64,000 nucleotides of DNA from Platanthera guangdongensis (taxonomy: Eukaryota > Streptophyta > Magnoliopsida > Asparagales > Orchidaceae). The stretch is taken from the NCBI GenBank assembly GCA_039583875.1, contig CM077165.1, positions 77,426,757 to 77,490,756 of the forward strand. Direction: 5' to 3'. The position numbers and the translations under genes were made by a program. This document shows, one piece after another, positions 23,263 to 35,101 of the stretch (position 1 is its first letter; each line of letters begins with the position of its first letter). Under the pieces are notes generated by a model that worked only from the letters and a program-made list of their open reading frames with translations, did no database searches and was not told the DNA's origin.

Positions 23263-25148
23263 CTAGAAAGAAACGTACCAATCAAATGAATGGAACAGAT
23301 GAGGGTGAGCCTCCCTCATAGCCGACTCCAGCTCCCATGTCGCGCTTTCCAAATCCTGATTCTTCCATAGAACTTTCACCATCGGGATAGACTTCGTCCG
23401 CAGCACCCAATCTTGAGTATCCAAGACCGGCACCTCAACATATGAAAGATTAGGCTCCAACTGGGGCACAACGTACAAGACTTGCCCACTACTTCACACA
23501 CACTTCCGTAATTGGCTTACATGAAACACATTATGAATACCTGGAAAATTTGCTGGCAAATCCAATCTATATGCTGACACGCCAATACGTTCAACAATCT
23601 TAAACGGACCCACATACCTCGGATCCAATTTTCGGTTCTTACCGAACCTCTTAACACCAACCATTAGGGAAACCTTAAGAAACACAAGGTCCCCTACAGA
23701 AAATTCCAAGTCAGACCTACGCCGGTTGGCGTTCTTCTCATATCTCTCTTGAGCAATACGAAGCTTTTCTCGAATATGCCTCACTACGACTTCCATTTCC
23801 TCGAGCGCATCCGAACCGAGCACATGCATCTTACCGACCTCAGTCCAAAACAAGGGAGTTCTGCAGCGCCTCCCATACAAGGCTTCAAACGGAGCCATTT
23901 GCAAGCTCTCCTGGTAACTATTATTGTATGTGAATTCCATAAGCCACAAACGCTCATCTCACGCTCCTCCGTGGTCCAAGATGTAGCACCTGATCATATC
24001 CTCAACTATCTGGTTAACTCGCTCAGTCTGACCATTGGTCTGCGGGTGGTAAGCTGTAGAATACCTCAAATCTGTACCCAAACCCTCTTGCAGACTCCTC
24101 CATAAGCGAGATGTAAAATGGGAGTCTCGATCCGAAATGATGCTAACTGGTAAACCGTGTAAACGGATGACTTCATTCAGATACAGCTCTGCTATCTTTT
24201 TCATCGGATAGTCAATCTTGTACGGCACAAAGTGAGCACACTTTGTCAGTCTGTACATTATAACCCAGACAGAATCAAATCCCCTTGGAGATCTCGGTAA
24301 GCCCGTAATGAAGTCCATTGAAATAATTTCCCACTTCCAAGTAGGGATCTCCAACGGAGTCAACTTGCCACCAGGCCTTCCATGATCGGCCTTCACTCGC
24401 TTGCAAGTGTGGCACTCGGCAACAAATCGGGCTAAATCACCCTTCATCCCATACCACCAGGCAATCTGCTTCAATTCATGATACATCTTTGTAGATCATG
24501 GATCGTAGGCAACACTGCATCCATGAGCCTCTCTGCAAATCATAACTCTGATGTCACGAACAGCAGGGACGCAAAACCTACCGTGGTACTTCAAAGTACC
24601 CGCTTCATCGATAGAGAAATCCGGCAACTCCCCTCTTTCAATCCTGAGGTATAAGTGCAGAAGATCCGGATCATCCTTCTGGTGCAACCTGGTAAGTGCA
24701 ATCCAAGACGGCTCTGCCACTGCCAAACTGCTCTGCATGTCACAGCATCCCACGGAAATATCCATCAGGAGGAACTCTTCCACTAAACGATTGGCGGTGA
24801 GATTAAAGATTTTCCCAGTCTTCTGGCTCAGGGCATCAGCCACCACATTGGCCTTGCCCGGATCATACTGTATATCCACATCATAATCGGCAACATACTC
24901 TAGCCACCGCCGCTAGCGTAGATTTAACTCCTTCTGTGTGAACACGTACTTTAGACTTTTATGATCGGTGTAGATCTTGCACTGAGCACCATAAAGTAAA
25001 AGTCTCCACAACTTCAGGGAAAAGATCACTGTTGCGAACTCAAGATCATGCGTGGGGTAGTTCCTCTCATGAGTCTTCAATTGCCTCGACCCATACGCAA
25101 TCACCTTCCCTTCTTGCATCAACACACCTATGAGCCCAACATGCGAGG
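23263..25148 (-). pseudogene. pol: Element D RNase H (C-terminal part), integrase and chromodomain, broken
   Basis: Reading starts at the element B junction (25148) with the second half of RNase H ([27 protein letters not shown]-like). It continues into the integrase: zinc-binding region with CHTC near 24420, catalytic Asp in ISMDF (24335 area), Asp in ISDRDSHF, Glu in GQTERVNQ. It ends with a chromodomain-like tail (VKVLWKNQ...ATWELESAM) near 23300. One frame holds throughout, broken only by four stops: at 24913-24915 (TAG), about 24495 (TGA), about 23959 (TGA) and about 23492 (TGA). Confidence 0.88.
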
Positions 25149-25604
25149 TGATGAGTACGATTATGATAGGCTTTTTACTATCATAATTGTAATCATGTCT
25201 ACTATTTCCTACCCCTTTTTGTGTTGATTTCATGATAATAGTAAAGAAATTGTCGTATCATAGATAGAAGAGCATATTTAGAAGTCTTTGGCAGTTCTTG
25301 TAATAAACTATTTACTGAGTCTATCATTTTTTCTATTGCAGGTAATGCCAACCAATGAACCTAAAAGTCTCGGAGCAAACAGAGGAGTTCACGGAGTCAA
25401 CATGGCTGATGACAGGACGAAAATTTGGTGCACACGGCCAGACACACGGCCGTGTGCCTACCCGTGTCCTAGGCACCTGGAGCTGAAGAATTTGGGCGCA
25501 GACGATGGAATCTCACACGGGTATGGCACACGCCCGTGTGCATACCCGTGTCATCTTTGCACACGACTGCCGACCAACCCGTGTCTGAGGAACACGGCCG
25601 AACA
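25149..25604 (+). repeat. Element B 5' LTR, left part
   Basis: It starts TGATGAGTACG, matching the 3' LTR from 45655. It is broken at 25604 by element C within its ACACGGCCGTGT-type array. Confidence 0.97.
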
Positions 25605-27907
25605 TGTAACGCCCCGAAACTCAAAGGAGCAAAGGGGGATGTTTTGGGCCAGTTTGGGTTCTAGCATCAGGCACACGGCCTGGGACACGGGCGTGTCCCA
25701 GGGCGTGTCAAGCGTGTGTCGACACTTAGCCGCGAAGTCGTCGTGTTTTACCCGACGATTCGTCGAGAGTAGGCACACGGCCTGCGACACGGGCGTGTCG
25801 CAGGGCGTGTCGACCCGTGTCGACACTTAGCCGTGAAGTCATCGAGTTATACTCGACGATTCGTCGAGAATGGGCACACGGCCTGCGATACGGGCGTGTC
25901 GCAGGGCGTATCGACCCGTGTCGATGATCGTCCCGGGGAGTCGTTGAGATTCACTCGACGATCGTCGAGACAAGGAACACGGCCTAGGACACGGGCGTGT
26001 CCAAGGCCGTGTCATCAAGTCGTCGTTCTTCCCTCGACGAAATGTCCCGTGTACACGGCCTGGGGTCCAGGCGTGTCAATGTGACACGGGCAAGGACACG
26101 GGCGTGTCCTAGAACCCGTGCAGTGCTCGGGTTGAAAATGGGGGAAAATCATGGGGTACACGGTCGGCTACACGGCCGTGTCACGTGGAACACGGGCGTG
26201 TCAGCTCGAACACGGGCGTGTTCGATACCCGTGTGAGGTTCCAGGAGATTCGATTTTGACGGCGAATGCGGCACACGGCCCTGGACACGGGCATGTGCCA
26301 GGCCGTGTTCGGTCCAGATTGGGCATTTCAGCCCCGAATCAAAGCCGTTCGTTTCCTTAAGTTGAGATCCAACGGCTGGGGGTTATTCCTGAGAGGATAT
26401 ACCCGTGAGTTGACTTGGAAAACCTCACTTTTCTTCACTTGTTCTCTTTCTAAATCCTTGGAGAGAGGAGAGCTAAGGCAAGAAGAAGAAGAGCTAGATC
26501 CGCCATTGGAGGAGCTTCGGAGCTCCGAATCGCAAGCCGACTCCGGATCCACGGAGGCAACGCAAGTGCGGTGATTTCCATCCGATTACTTTTCAATGGC
26601 GCCAAAGAGGAAGTCAAGGGTAACGATCCTCATCTTGAGCATGAGTCGCTCTATTTCTTAGCATAGGAAGCCCGCTCTCGCGAGTTTGCGGAGAGTTGGA
26701 GGCGTTCCTTCGGGTAGATATGTAAAGTCCCCATCGTTTAGAGTCCGTATGCGAGAACGGACGTAGGCATGATGTGTGAAGCCTACCCGGACATGTTGGT
26801 CTGGATCGGTGATGTTGCATTGCATAAGGCCGGAGAAGACTCCGTGCTATTGGTTGTTTTTCGGGTTTTCTACGCGGTAGATTGCAGCAGGGAGCCTTGG
26901 GGACTAACCCAAAGGTGCACCCGGAAAACTGGGTGGATACGAGATCTTGCCAACTTGGTGGCCTGAGAGCCAACTTGAACATAACGGGGTTATGTGACTT
27001 GCGGTAGAATGGGACTCGGCGAAAGTTTGACCCGCGCAAATGGCTTAAATTGTCGTTGCGATGTGAGTACGGGTTAGATGGAACCATACCCGCTCTATGT
27101 CGTTCGGGTTAGAGAGACCTAAGGTTACGTGGCACTCGTCGTTGGCATAGATGAGGGTCTTCGGCGGTCAATGGCTTAAACTGTCGTGACCTAGGCCAGG
27201 AAGACAAATTGCTCATAGGTTTGTCCATCTAAGTGGCGGTGGTGAGTCCGGAATGTTAATGGCTTTAATTGACGTGACATCGACCAGTTCACCGAGAATG
27301 TGCCCTGAGTGCACGGGGCGTGTGGCCGTGCGAGCCAACGCCTGTGATGAAATGGCTATGGTTATATAAATTGCTCGCTTATGCTAATGAAATGCATGGA
27401 AGGAGCATCGCCGCCCCGAGTTGGGGGCGGGATCGCTATAATTTGGTCAGTATTGCTGACAGTTGCCTTGTTTTGCCACCGTGCGGTGGTTTGTTTCTTG
27501 CAGGTGCAGCTGGACCAAGCGGTCAATAGCGGGCTAAAGCCCTTTTTGCGAAGCTGGCCCTCGAAGGCCCAAGTAGAAGTGTTTACTGCTTTGTTCATGT
27601 ATGACCGGCCTGCGTGCCGTGGTTTGTAAATCATGTAATTTTCAAGTGAAACACTTTGTAAGGCCTTAAGGCCGGTTTTGGGTATTTTTGTATAACATTC
27701 CTTTTGGTATTAGTGGACATTCATGCTCCTATGCTGGGTTCTTGTTTACAACTCTTATAAACTGCTTCCGCTAGAATGCTCTGTGTAGGACGTTGAGATT
27801 GGTTGGATGGTTTCCATACGTAACCACCCGGTCTGTCTGTGGTAGATGGCGTCGGGCCCCGGCCGGACCTACTGCTATATGCCATGCGACGGATAGGGGG
27901 TGTTACA
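25605..27907 (+). repeat. Element C 5' LTR
   Basis: TGTAACGCCCCG...GGTGTTACA. The palindrome array covers about 25670-26310. It combines units such as CACACGGCCTGGGACACGGG with CGTGTCCCAGGGCGTGTC, so each unit nests one palindrome in another, and alternates them with CTCGACGATTCGTCGAG. A GGATATACCCG motif near 26395 is shared with LTR E and may be the TATA region, as a short GAGAGAGGAGAG tract and leader-like sequence follow. Confidence 0.95.
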
Positions 27908-27910
27908 ATT

Positions 27911-27926
27911 TGGTATCAAAGCCAGG
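27911..27926 (+). other. Element C primer-binding site (tRNA-iMet)
   Basis: TGGTATCAAAGCCAGG, three bases after the LTR, differs at one position from the TGGTATCAGAGCCAGG complement of plant initiator tRNA-Met. Confidence 0.95.
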
Positions 27927-28131
27927 TTTTGGTCGGGCTTAAACTGAATTCGTGGGCGAATTCTTTTTAAGGGGTGGTGAGCCCATTGCGTGCGTCATCA
28001 TTATAATGGTAAAAGAACCCATGAATGTCCACTTAGGAATGAAAATACTCGTGTTTGAGGAACCTGCGTGTTCCTATAATTGCTGTTTGCAATACAATTT
28101 GGTCGCTTAACGGTGTTTTGTACCACTATAG

Positions 28132-29275
28132 GTGACCAGAAGTGGTGTTGGGCCGTCAGAACGCCGAGTTTCTGAGGCTAGTAGTGCACCGGAGGTTGCT
28201 CCTGCAACACCTTTGTCGGCTGAAAATATACGATTGGTGGCTGAAGCGGTGTTGGCCGTGATTAATGCGCAGCCTGGAAGGCAAGCGCAGCAGCCCGCTC
28301 CTGTGATGGAGCAAGAACCTCTGCAAGAGGCTGAGCCGAGGAGGGTGTAGCAAGTGGTTGTAGAACCAATAGTGCCAAGGAGGGCAACTGAGAGGTAGCT
28401 AAAGCATGTAATGAGCTTTAACCCTCCGTTATTCTCGGGGTTGGGAACCCCATCTCAGGCTGAAGACTGGCTCTCTAGGGTGAAGAGAGTCATGACGGCG
28501 ACGGAGACGGAGGAGTGGCAAATGACCACCATCGCTACGTTCCTGCTGGACGGTGAAGCGAGGATGTGGTGGGAAGGATTGGAGCTGCATCATTTGAGAG
28601 GTAGACAACTGATAGACGTTCCGATGGAAGAGTTCTCGGGATTGTTCTTAGCAAGATACCTCCCTTCTACTCAGAGGATTTCAATGGAGAATGAGTTCCT
28701 AAAGTTGGTGCAGGGTGAGAGGAGCGTGGATGAATATCTCCACGAGTTTACGCGGTTGAGTCGTTATGCTAGCTCCACCATCATGGATGAGGAGCGCAAG
28801 ACTAATCGATTCTACGAAGGCTTGAGAGACGAGTTGAGGTTGCTACTCTCGGGGCCGATGACGCAGGGTTTCTTAACCTTGGTCAATACTGCCCGGTCCT
28901 TGGAGAAGGACATGAAGAGCGTGCAAGCGAAGAAAAGCTTGGGTGAAAAGAAATCTGAGTTCAGGGTGCCGACTACTTCAAAGTCCGGCTATCGGAGGGC
29001 TTTCAAGAAGCATAGGACTTCGGGTCCAGCTCCTTCTGGTGCTTCTGGGGCGACTACGAGTCGGACCACGGGCGCGTGTTTTACATGCGACAAGACGGGG
29101 CACTTTGCCCGTGATTGTTGGAGCGGACGTCCTAAGTCCGAGAGGAAGCCGGGAGCTACTTATGAAGAGAAGGGAAAGGCGGTGGAGTCGACCGCATCCC
29201 ATTATGTTCCGGCTCAACCAAGGGTCTACAATCTTGGCCAACAGGAGGCCATTAAACAAGCTGATGTGGTGACAG
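28132..29275 (+). pseudogene. gag: Element C gag, broken by two stops
   Basis: The frame opens at GTG 28132, where an ATG would be expected, so the start may be lost. TAG codons at 28348-28350 and 28396-28398 are in frame. From 28411 a clean Gag domain follows (PPLFSGLGTPSQAEDWLSRV, then EGLRDELR...), ending with one CCHC zinc knuckle CFTCDKTGHFARDC near 29080 that binds RNA. The frame runs on to the QQEAIKQADVVTG segment and stops at TAA 29284. A splice donor at 29276 would instead carry it into the protease frame. Confidence 0.9.
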
Positions 29276-29350
29276 GTACGGTTTAATTATAGCAAGTCAA
29301 TTTCTTTAAATGCTTGTTATGCGCATGTTACCTTACCACTACTTGTTTAG
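29276..29350 (+). other. Probable intron at the gag-protease junction of C (75 bp)
   Basis: GACAG/GTACGG donor and TTGTTTAG/GAT acceptor. The interior has stops. Removing 29276-29350 joins the Gly codon at phase 1 and brings Gag into frame with FVLICENPAQALFDTGAS of the protease. Introns in the same place are seen in D and G. Confidence 0.7.
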
Positions 29351-29934
29351 GATTTGTATTGATTTGTGAAAATCCGGCACAAGCACTCTTCGATACAGGA
29401 GCTTCACACTCCTTCTTGTCCGAAGGATTTATATCACGCATCGGAGTCCCTTCTTCGATGGCGAAGGATAGGTTGGATGTGTTGTTGCCCAATGGGTGTT
29501 CGATGCGAGCGGATAGGATCTGCGATGTTAAGATTCGTATTGGGGAGCAGGAGTTCGACCTGCGGGCGTCTTTACTTCCGTTAGTGGAGTTCGACGTCAT
29601 ATTTGGCATGGACTGGCTCTCGGAGCAGCAGGCACATATAGATTGCGGTAGCAAGGAAGTCAAGCTGGGAGCGAGTCGTGAGACGACTTTTACGGGCTTA
29701 AAGGGGTCGAGCAAGACATTGATGTCTGCTCTTCAGGTGGTGAAGGCGGTTCGTGCTGGTGCAGAACTGTTCTTTACACTAGTGGAGGTTGCAAAGCCAA
29801 AGCCCGCATTGGATTGTATTTCAGTGGTATCGGAATACCCTGATGTGTTCCCCGCAGATCTTCCTGGAGCCCCGCCTCAGCGGGAGATAGATTTTACGAT
29901 CGAGCTAGTGCCATGTGCAAAGCCTGTGTCATGA
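29351..29934 (+). pseudogene. Element C aspartic protease
   Basis: The active-site motif LFDTGASHSFL is at about 29385-29417, and the second conserved block FDVIFGMDWL near 29590. The enzyme cuts the polyprotein. The frame continues to the RT linker (PPQREIDFTIELVP) and is stopped by TGA 29932-29934, probably from CGA. The frame after the stop is the same. Confidence 0.9.
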
Positions 29935-32757
29935 TCTCCGTATCGGCTAGCGCCTAAGGAAATGGCGGAGCTGAAAGTTCAACTGCAAGAGTTGTTGGAG
30001 CAAGGGTATGTGCGCCCGAGTTCTTCGCCTTGGAGCGCACCGGTCCTCTTTGTTAAGAAGAAGGACGGAAGCTTGAGGCTATGTATTGATTATCGGGAGC
30101 TAAACAAGCTGACGGAGAAGAACAAGTACCCGATCCCTAGGATTGATGATCTCTTTGATCAGTTAGTCGGGTCGACGGTGTACTCGAAGTTAGATCTCAA
30201 GGCTGGGTACTATCAGCTGCGGATAAGGGAGAGTGATATCCCGAAGACAGCGTTTAGTACGAGATACGGGCATTGTGAGTTTACGGTCATGCCGTTTGGG
30301 CTGACTAATGCGCCGTCAGTATTCATGGATTTGATGAACAGGACGTTCAGGGAGTACTTGGACCATTTTGTGATCGTCTTCATCGATGATATTTTGGTGT
30401 ACTCTCAAAGTGAGGAAGATCACTTCAAGCATCTTCATTTGGTGTTGGAGATGCTAAGGAGAAATCAGTTGTATGCCAAGTTCTCGAAGTGCGAGTTTTG
30501 GCTATCCTCAGTGGCGTTCCTCGGGCATATAGTGAGTGGAGAGGGTATTGCGGTGGATCCGGCGAAGATTGTTGCGATACGGGAGTGGCCTGAGCTTGCT
30601 ACGGTAGCAGAAGTCCGGAGCTTTTTGGGGCTTGCCGGCTATTATAGGCGCTTCGTAGAGAACTTCTCGCGGATAGCGTTACCTCTCACTACTTTGACGA
30701 GGAAGGAGCATAAGTTCGTTTGGACGCCGGAGTGCGCGCGAGCTTTTGAGGAACTAAAGTGTCGGTTGACCACGGCGCCTGTGCTGAGTTCGCCATGTGG
30801 AACCGAAGGCTATGAGATATATAGCGATGCTTCGGGCAGCGGTTTGGGTTGCGTGCTACTGCAGCACAGAAGCGTGATAGCTTATGGCTCGAGACAGCTA
30901 AAAGTGCACGAGAGGAATTATCCGGTACATGACTTGGAGTTAGCGTCCGTGATTTTTGCCTTGAAGCTGTGGAGACACTATTTGTACGGTGTGAAGATTG
31001 ATATCTACACCGATCACATGATCCTAAAGTACCTGATAGATCAGAAGGATCTGAATATGCGGCAGCGTAGATGGATGGAGTTCCTGGGGGACTATACATT
31101 CAAGATCCACTACGTTCCTGGCAAAGGGAATGCGGTTGCGGACGCGTTGAGTCACCGAGGCCCAGCTCAAGCCAATTGGCTATCGGTGCATGATGAGCGG
31201 TTGGTGTGGGAGTTGGAGGCATTGGAGATTGTTTGTGTGGATAGACAATCAAGTGCTGAAGCAGTTCTGAATTGGACTGAAGTCCAATATGACCTGGCTG
31301 ATCGGATTCGGCAGGCTTTGGATATGGATGCTCATATGAAGCAGTCCATGATAGAGGCTCTGGATGGGTCAAATTCCCAATTCGTCGTGGAGGATGGATT
31401 GCTTTGGAAAGACGGTCGTTTGTGTGTCCCAAGTGTGGGCAATTTACGGGTGGAGTTGTTGTACGAGGCGCACCATACCAAGTACTCAATTCACCCGGGG
31501 AGCACGAAGATGTACCGTGATATAAAGAAACTATTTTGGTGGCCGGGTTTGAAAAAGGATGTGGCGCTATACGTAGCGAAGTGCCAAACCTGCGCCTTGG
31601 TAAAGGCGGAGTGCCAAAAGCCGGGAGGATTTCTTAAGTCCTTGCCTATTCCGGAGTGGAAATTTGACGACATCTCTATGGACTTTGTGCACGGTTTGCC
31701 AAGGTCGCAAAAGGGGAACGACGCCATTTGGGTGGTTGTTGATCGATTAACGAAGGTGTCGCATTTTATTCCGCATAGGAAGGACGATCCGGTGGAGAAG
31801 CTGGCAAAGCTTTATGTGGATAATATAGTACGGCTTCATGGTGTGCCCCGCAGCATCGTGAGTGACCGAGATGGGCGGTTCACGTCCAATGATTGGAGGC
31901 TGGTGCAGCAAATGTTGGGAACTAAGTTGAAGTTCAGCACAGCCTTCCATCCGCAAACGGATGGGCAGACCGAGAGGGTCAATAGAACCATGGAAGACAT
32001 GCTTCGCATGTGTGTCTTGGATTTCGGAAAGCAATGGGAAGACCACCTTTATTTGGTGGAGTTCGCATACAACAACAGCTATCAAGCAAGTATTCAGATG
32101 GCGCCTTTCGAGGCCCTATATGGTAGAAGATGTCACACGCTGTTGTCTTGGATAGAAACGGGTGAGTCAAAGTTGTATAAGCGATCGGAAGTAGAGGGTG
32201 CTAATTCTTTGGTGAGAACCATTTGGGAGAGGTTGCTTATTACTCAGGACCTGCAAGCAAAGTACTATAATGCCAAACACAGGAACGTGGAGTTCGCTGT
32301 GGGCGATTATGTATACTTAAAGATCAAGCCGTTCAAGGGTGTCTAGCGGGTGCGGCGATTGAAAAAGCTAAGCCCGAGGTACCTTGGATCGTTTGAGGTT
32401 CTGGAGCGAGTTGGCGAAGCAGCCTATAGGTTGAAGCTTTCAGTGGAGCTAAGTGGTTTACATGATGTATTCCACATTTCGGTACTTCGGAAGGCGGTGC
32501 AAGAGCCTACGCAAGTGATCGCGGTTGATCAAGTTCCGGTGGATAGTGGGCTAACGACAAAGGTCAAGCCCGTGCGGATTGAGGACTCGGAGGTCAAGCG
32601 GCTACGCAATAAAGAGATCAGGATGGTCAAGGTCCGGTGGGATAATTGCGGTCGTGAGGAGCTCTCTTGGGAGCGAGAGCAGACTATGCTTGACGAGTAT
32701 CCGGAGTTGTTCCGCTCAGGTACAAATTTTGGTTTTGTATGTCTTTCCTTTATGTAA
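29935..32757 (+). pseudogene. pol: Element C RT, RNase H, integrase and chromodomain (one stop)
   Basis: A 794-residue open stretch (29962-32346) holds RT (LCIDYRELN; active site FIDD near residue 138), RNase H ([10 protein letters not shown] near 288; YTDH near 350), and integrase: zinc-binding HHCC (about 505-548) and catalytic Asp about 572, Asp about 634, Glu about 670, with 35-residue spacing. TAG 32344-32346 splits off the last part. This has the integrase C-terminal GPFEV-like fold region (LGSFEVLERVGEAAYRL) and a chromodomain-like end (VKVRWDN...LSWEREQ), which in related elements binds chromatin marks and guides insertion. One frame runs from protease to end. Confidence 0.93.
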
Positions 32758-32777
32758 TTTCGTGGGCAAAATTCTTT

Positions 32778-32792
32778 TAAGAGGGGGAGAGT
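32778..32792 (+). other. Element C polypurine tract
   Basis: AAGAGGGGGAGAGT lies directly before the 3' LTR. It is the RNase H-resistant primer for plus-strand DNA synthesis. Confidence 0.85.
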
Positions 32793-35096
32793 TGTAACGC
32801 CCCGAAACTCAAAGGAGCAAAGGGGGACGTTTTAGGCCAGTTTGGGTTCTGGCAGCAGGCACACGTCCTGGGACACGGGCGTGTCCCAGGGCGTGTCAAG
32901 CGTGTGTCGACACTTAGCCGCGAAGTCGTCGTGTTTTACTCGAAGATTCGTCGAGAGTGGGCACACGGCCTGCGACACGGGCGTGTCGCAGGGCGTGTCG
33001 ACCCGTGTCGACACTTAGCCGTGAAGTCGTCGAGTTATACTCTACGATTCGTCGAGAATGGGCACACGGCCTGCGACACGGGCGTGTCGCAGGGCATGTC
33101 GACCCGTGTCGACGATCGTCCCGGGGAGTCGTCGAGATTCACTCGACGATCGTCGAGACAAGGAACACGGCCTAGGACACGGGCGTGTCCAAGGCCGTGT
33201 CATCAAGTCGTCGTTCTTCCCTCGACGAAATGTCCCGTGTACACGGCCTGGGGTCCAGGCGTGTCAATGTGACACGGGCAAGGATACGGGCGTGTCCTAG
33301 AACCCGTGCAGTGCTCGGGTTAAAATGGGGGAAAATCATGGGGTACACGGCCGGCTACACGGCCGTGTCACGTGGAACACGGGCGTGTCAGCTCGAACAC
33401 GGGCGTGTTCGATACCCGTGTGAGGTTCCAGGAGATTCGATTTTGACGGCGAATGCGGCACACGGCCCTGGACACGGGCGTGTGTCAGGCCGTGTTCGGT
33501 CCAGATTGGGCATTTCAGCCCCGAATCAAAGCCATTCGTTTCCTTAGGTTGAGATGCAATGGCTGGGGGTTGTTCCTGAGAGGATATACCCGTGAGTTGA
33601 CTTGGAAAACCTCACTTTTCTTCACTTGTTCTCTTTCTAAATCCTTGGAGAGAGGAGAGCTAAGGCAAGAAGAAGAAGAGCTAGATCCGCCATTGGAGGA
33701 GCTTCGGAGCTCCGAATCGCAAGCCGACTCCGGATCCACGGAGGCAACGCAAGTGCGGTGATTTCCATCCGATTACTTTTCAATGGCGCCAAAGAGGAAC
33801 TCAAGGGTAACGATCCTCATCTTGAGCATGAGTTGCTCTCTTTCTTAGCATAGGAAGCCCGCTCTCGCGAGTTTGCGGAGAGTTGGAGGCGTTCCTTCGG
33901 GTAGATATGTAAAGTCCCCGTCGTTTAGAGTCCGTATGCGAGAACGGACATAGGCATGATGTGTGAAGCCTACCCGGACATGTTGGTCTGGATCGGTGAT
34001 GTTGCATTGCATAAGGTCGGAGAAGACTCCGTGCTATTGGTTGTTTTTCGGGTTTTCTACGCGGTAGATTGCAGCAGGGAGCCTTGGGGACTAAACCAAA
34101 GGTGCACCCGGAAAACTGGGCGGATACGAGATCTTGCCAACTTGGTGGCCTGAGAGCCAACTTGAACATAACAGGGTTATGTGACTTGCGGTAGAATGGG
34201 ACTCGGTGAAAGTTTGACCCGCGCAAATGGCTTAAATTGTCGTTGCGATGTGAGCACGGGTTAGATGGAACCGTACCCGCTCTATGTCGTTCGGGTTAGA
34301 GAGACCTAAGGTTACGTGGCACTCGCCGTTGGCATAGATGAGGGTCTTCGGCGGTCAATGGCTTAAACTTGTCGTGACCCAGGCCAGGAAGACAAATTGC
34401 TCATAGGTTTGGCCGTCTAAGTGGCGGTGGTGAGTCCGGAATGTTAATGGCTTTAATTGACGTGACATCGACCGGTTCACCGAGAATGTGCCCTGAGTGC
34501 ACGGGGCGTGTGGCCGTGCGAGCCAACGTCTGTGATGAAATGGCTATGGTTATATAAATTGCTCGCTTATGCTAATGAAATGCAGGGAAGGAGCATCGCC
34601 GCCCCGAGTTGGGGGCGGGATCGTTATAATTTGGTCAGCATTGCTGACCGTTGCCTTGTTTTGCCACCGTGCGGTGGTTTGTTGCTTGCAGGTGCAGCTG
34701 GACCAAGCAGTCAATAGCGGGCTAAAGCCCTTTTTGCGAAGCTGGCCCTCGAAGGCCCAAGTAGAAGTGTTTACTGCTTTGTTCATGTATGACCGGCCTG
34801 CGTGCCGTGGTTTGTAAATCATGTAATTTTTCAAGTGAAACACTTTGTAAGGCCTTAAGGCCGGTTTTGGGTATTTTTGTATAACATTCCTTTTGGTATT
34901 AGTGGACATTCATGCTCCTATGCTGGGTTCTTGTTTACAACTCTTATAAACTGCTTCCGCTAGAATGCTCTGTGTAGGACGTTGAGATTGGTTGGATGGT
35001 TTCCATACGTAACCACCCGGTCTGTCTGTGGTATATGGCGTCGGGCCCCGGCCGGACCTACTGCTATATGCCATGCGACGGATAGGGGGTGTTACA
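32793..35096 (+). repeat. Element C 3' LTR
   Basis: The 2304 bp match the 5' LTR almost base for base, with scattered single changes. The palindrome array is at about 32855-33500. Confidence 0.96.
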
Positions 35097-35101
35097 GAAC
35101 A

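Larger units (their letters stand above)
25605..35096 (+). mobile_element. Element C: complete 9.49-kb chromovirus inserted in the LTR of B
   Basis: LTRs are at 25605-27907 and 32793-35096 (2303 and 2304 bp, nearly identical by eye). The target duplication GAACA lies at 25600-25604 and 35097-35101; the undisturbed site with a single GAACA is visible in B's 3' LTR near 46105. There is a tRNA-Met primer site, gag, a probable 75-bp intron, and protease-RT-RNase H-integrase-chromodomain in one frame. Order and motifs fit the Tekay/Del group. It is probably the youngest insertion here, yet carries four in-frame stops. Confidence 0.96.

Noticed and set aside
25670..26310. CRISPR-like array in LTR C
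   Set aside because: Repeats are nested palindromes of variable spacing without unique equal-length spacers or cas genes, and the context is a plant LTR.
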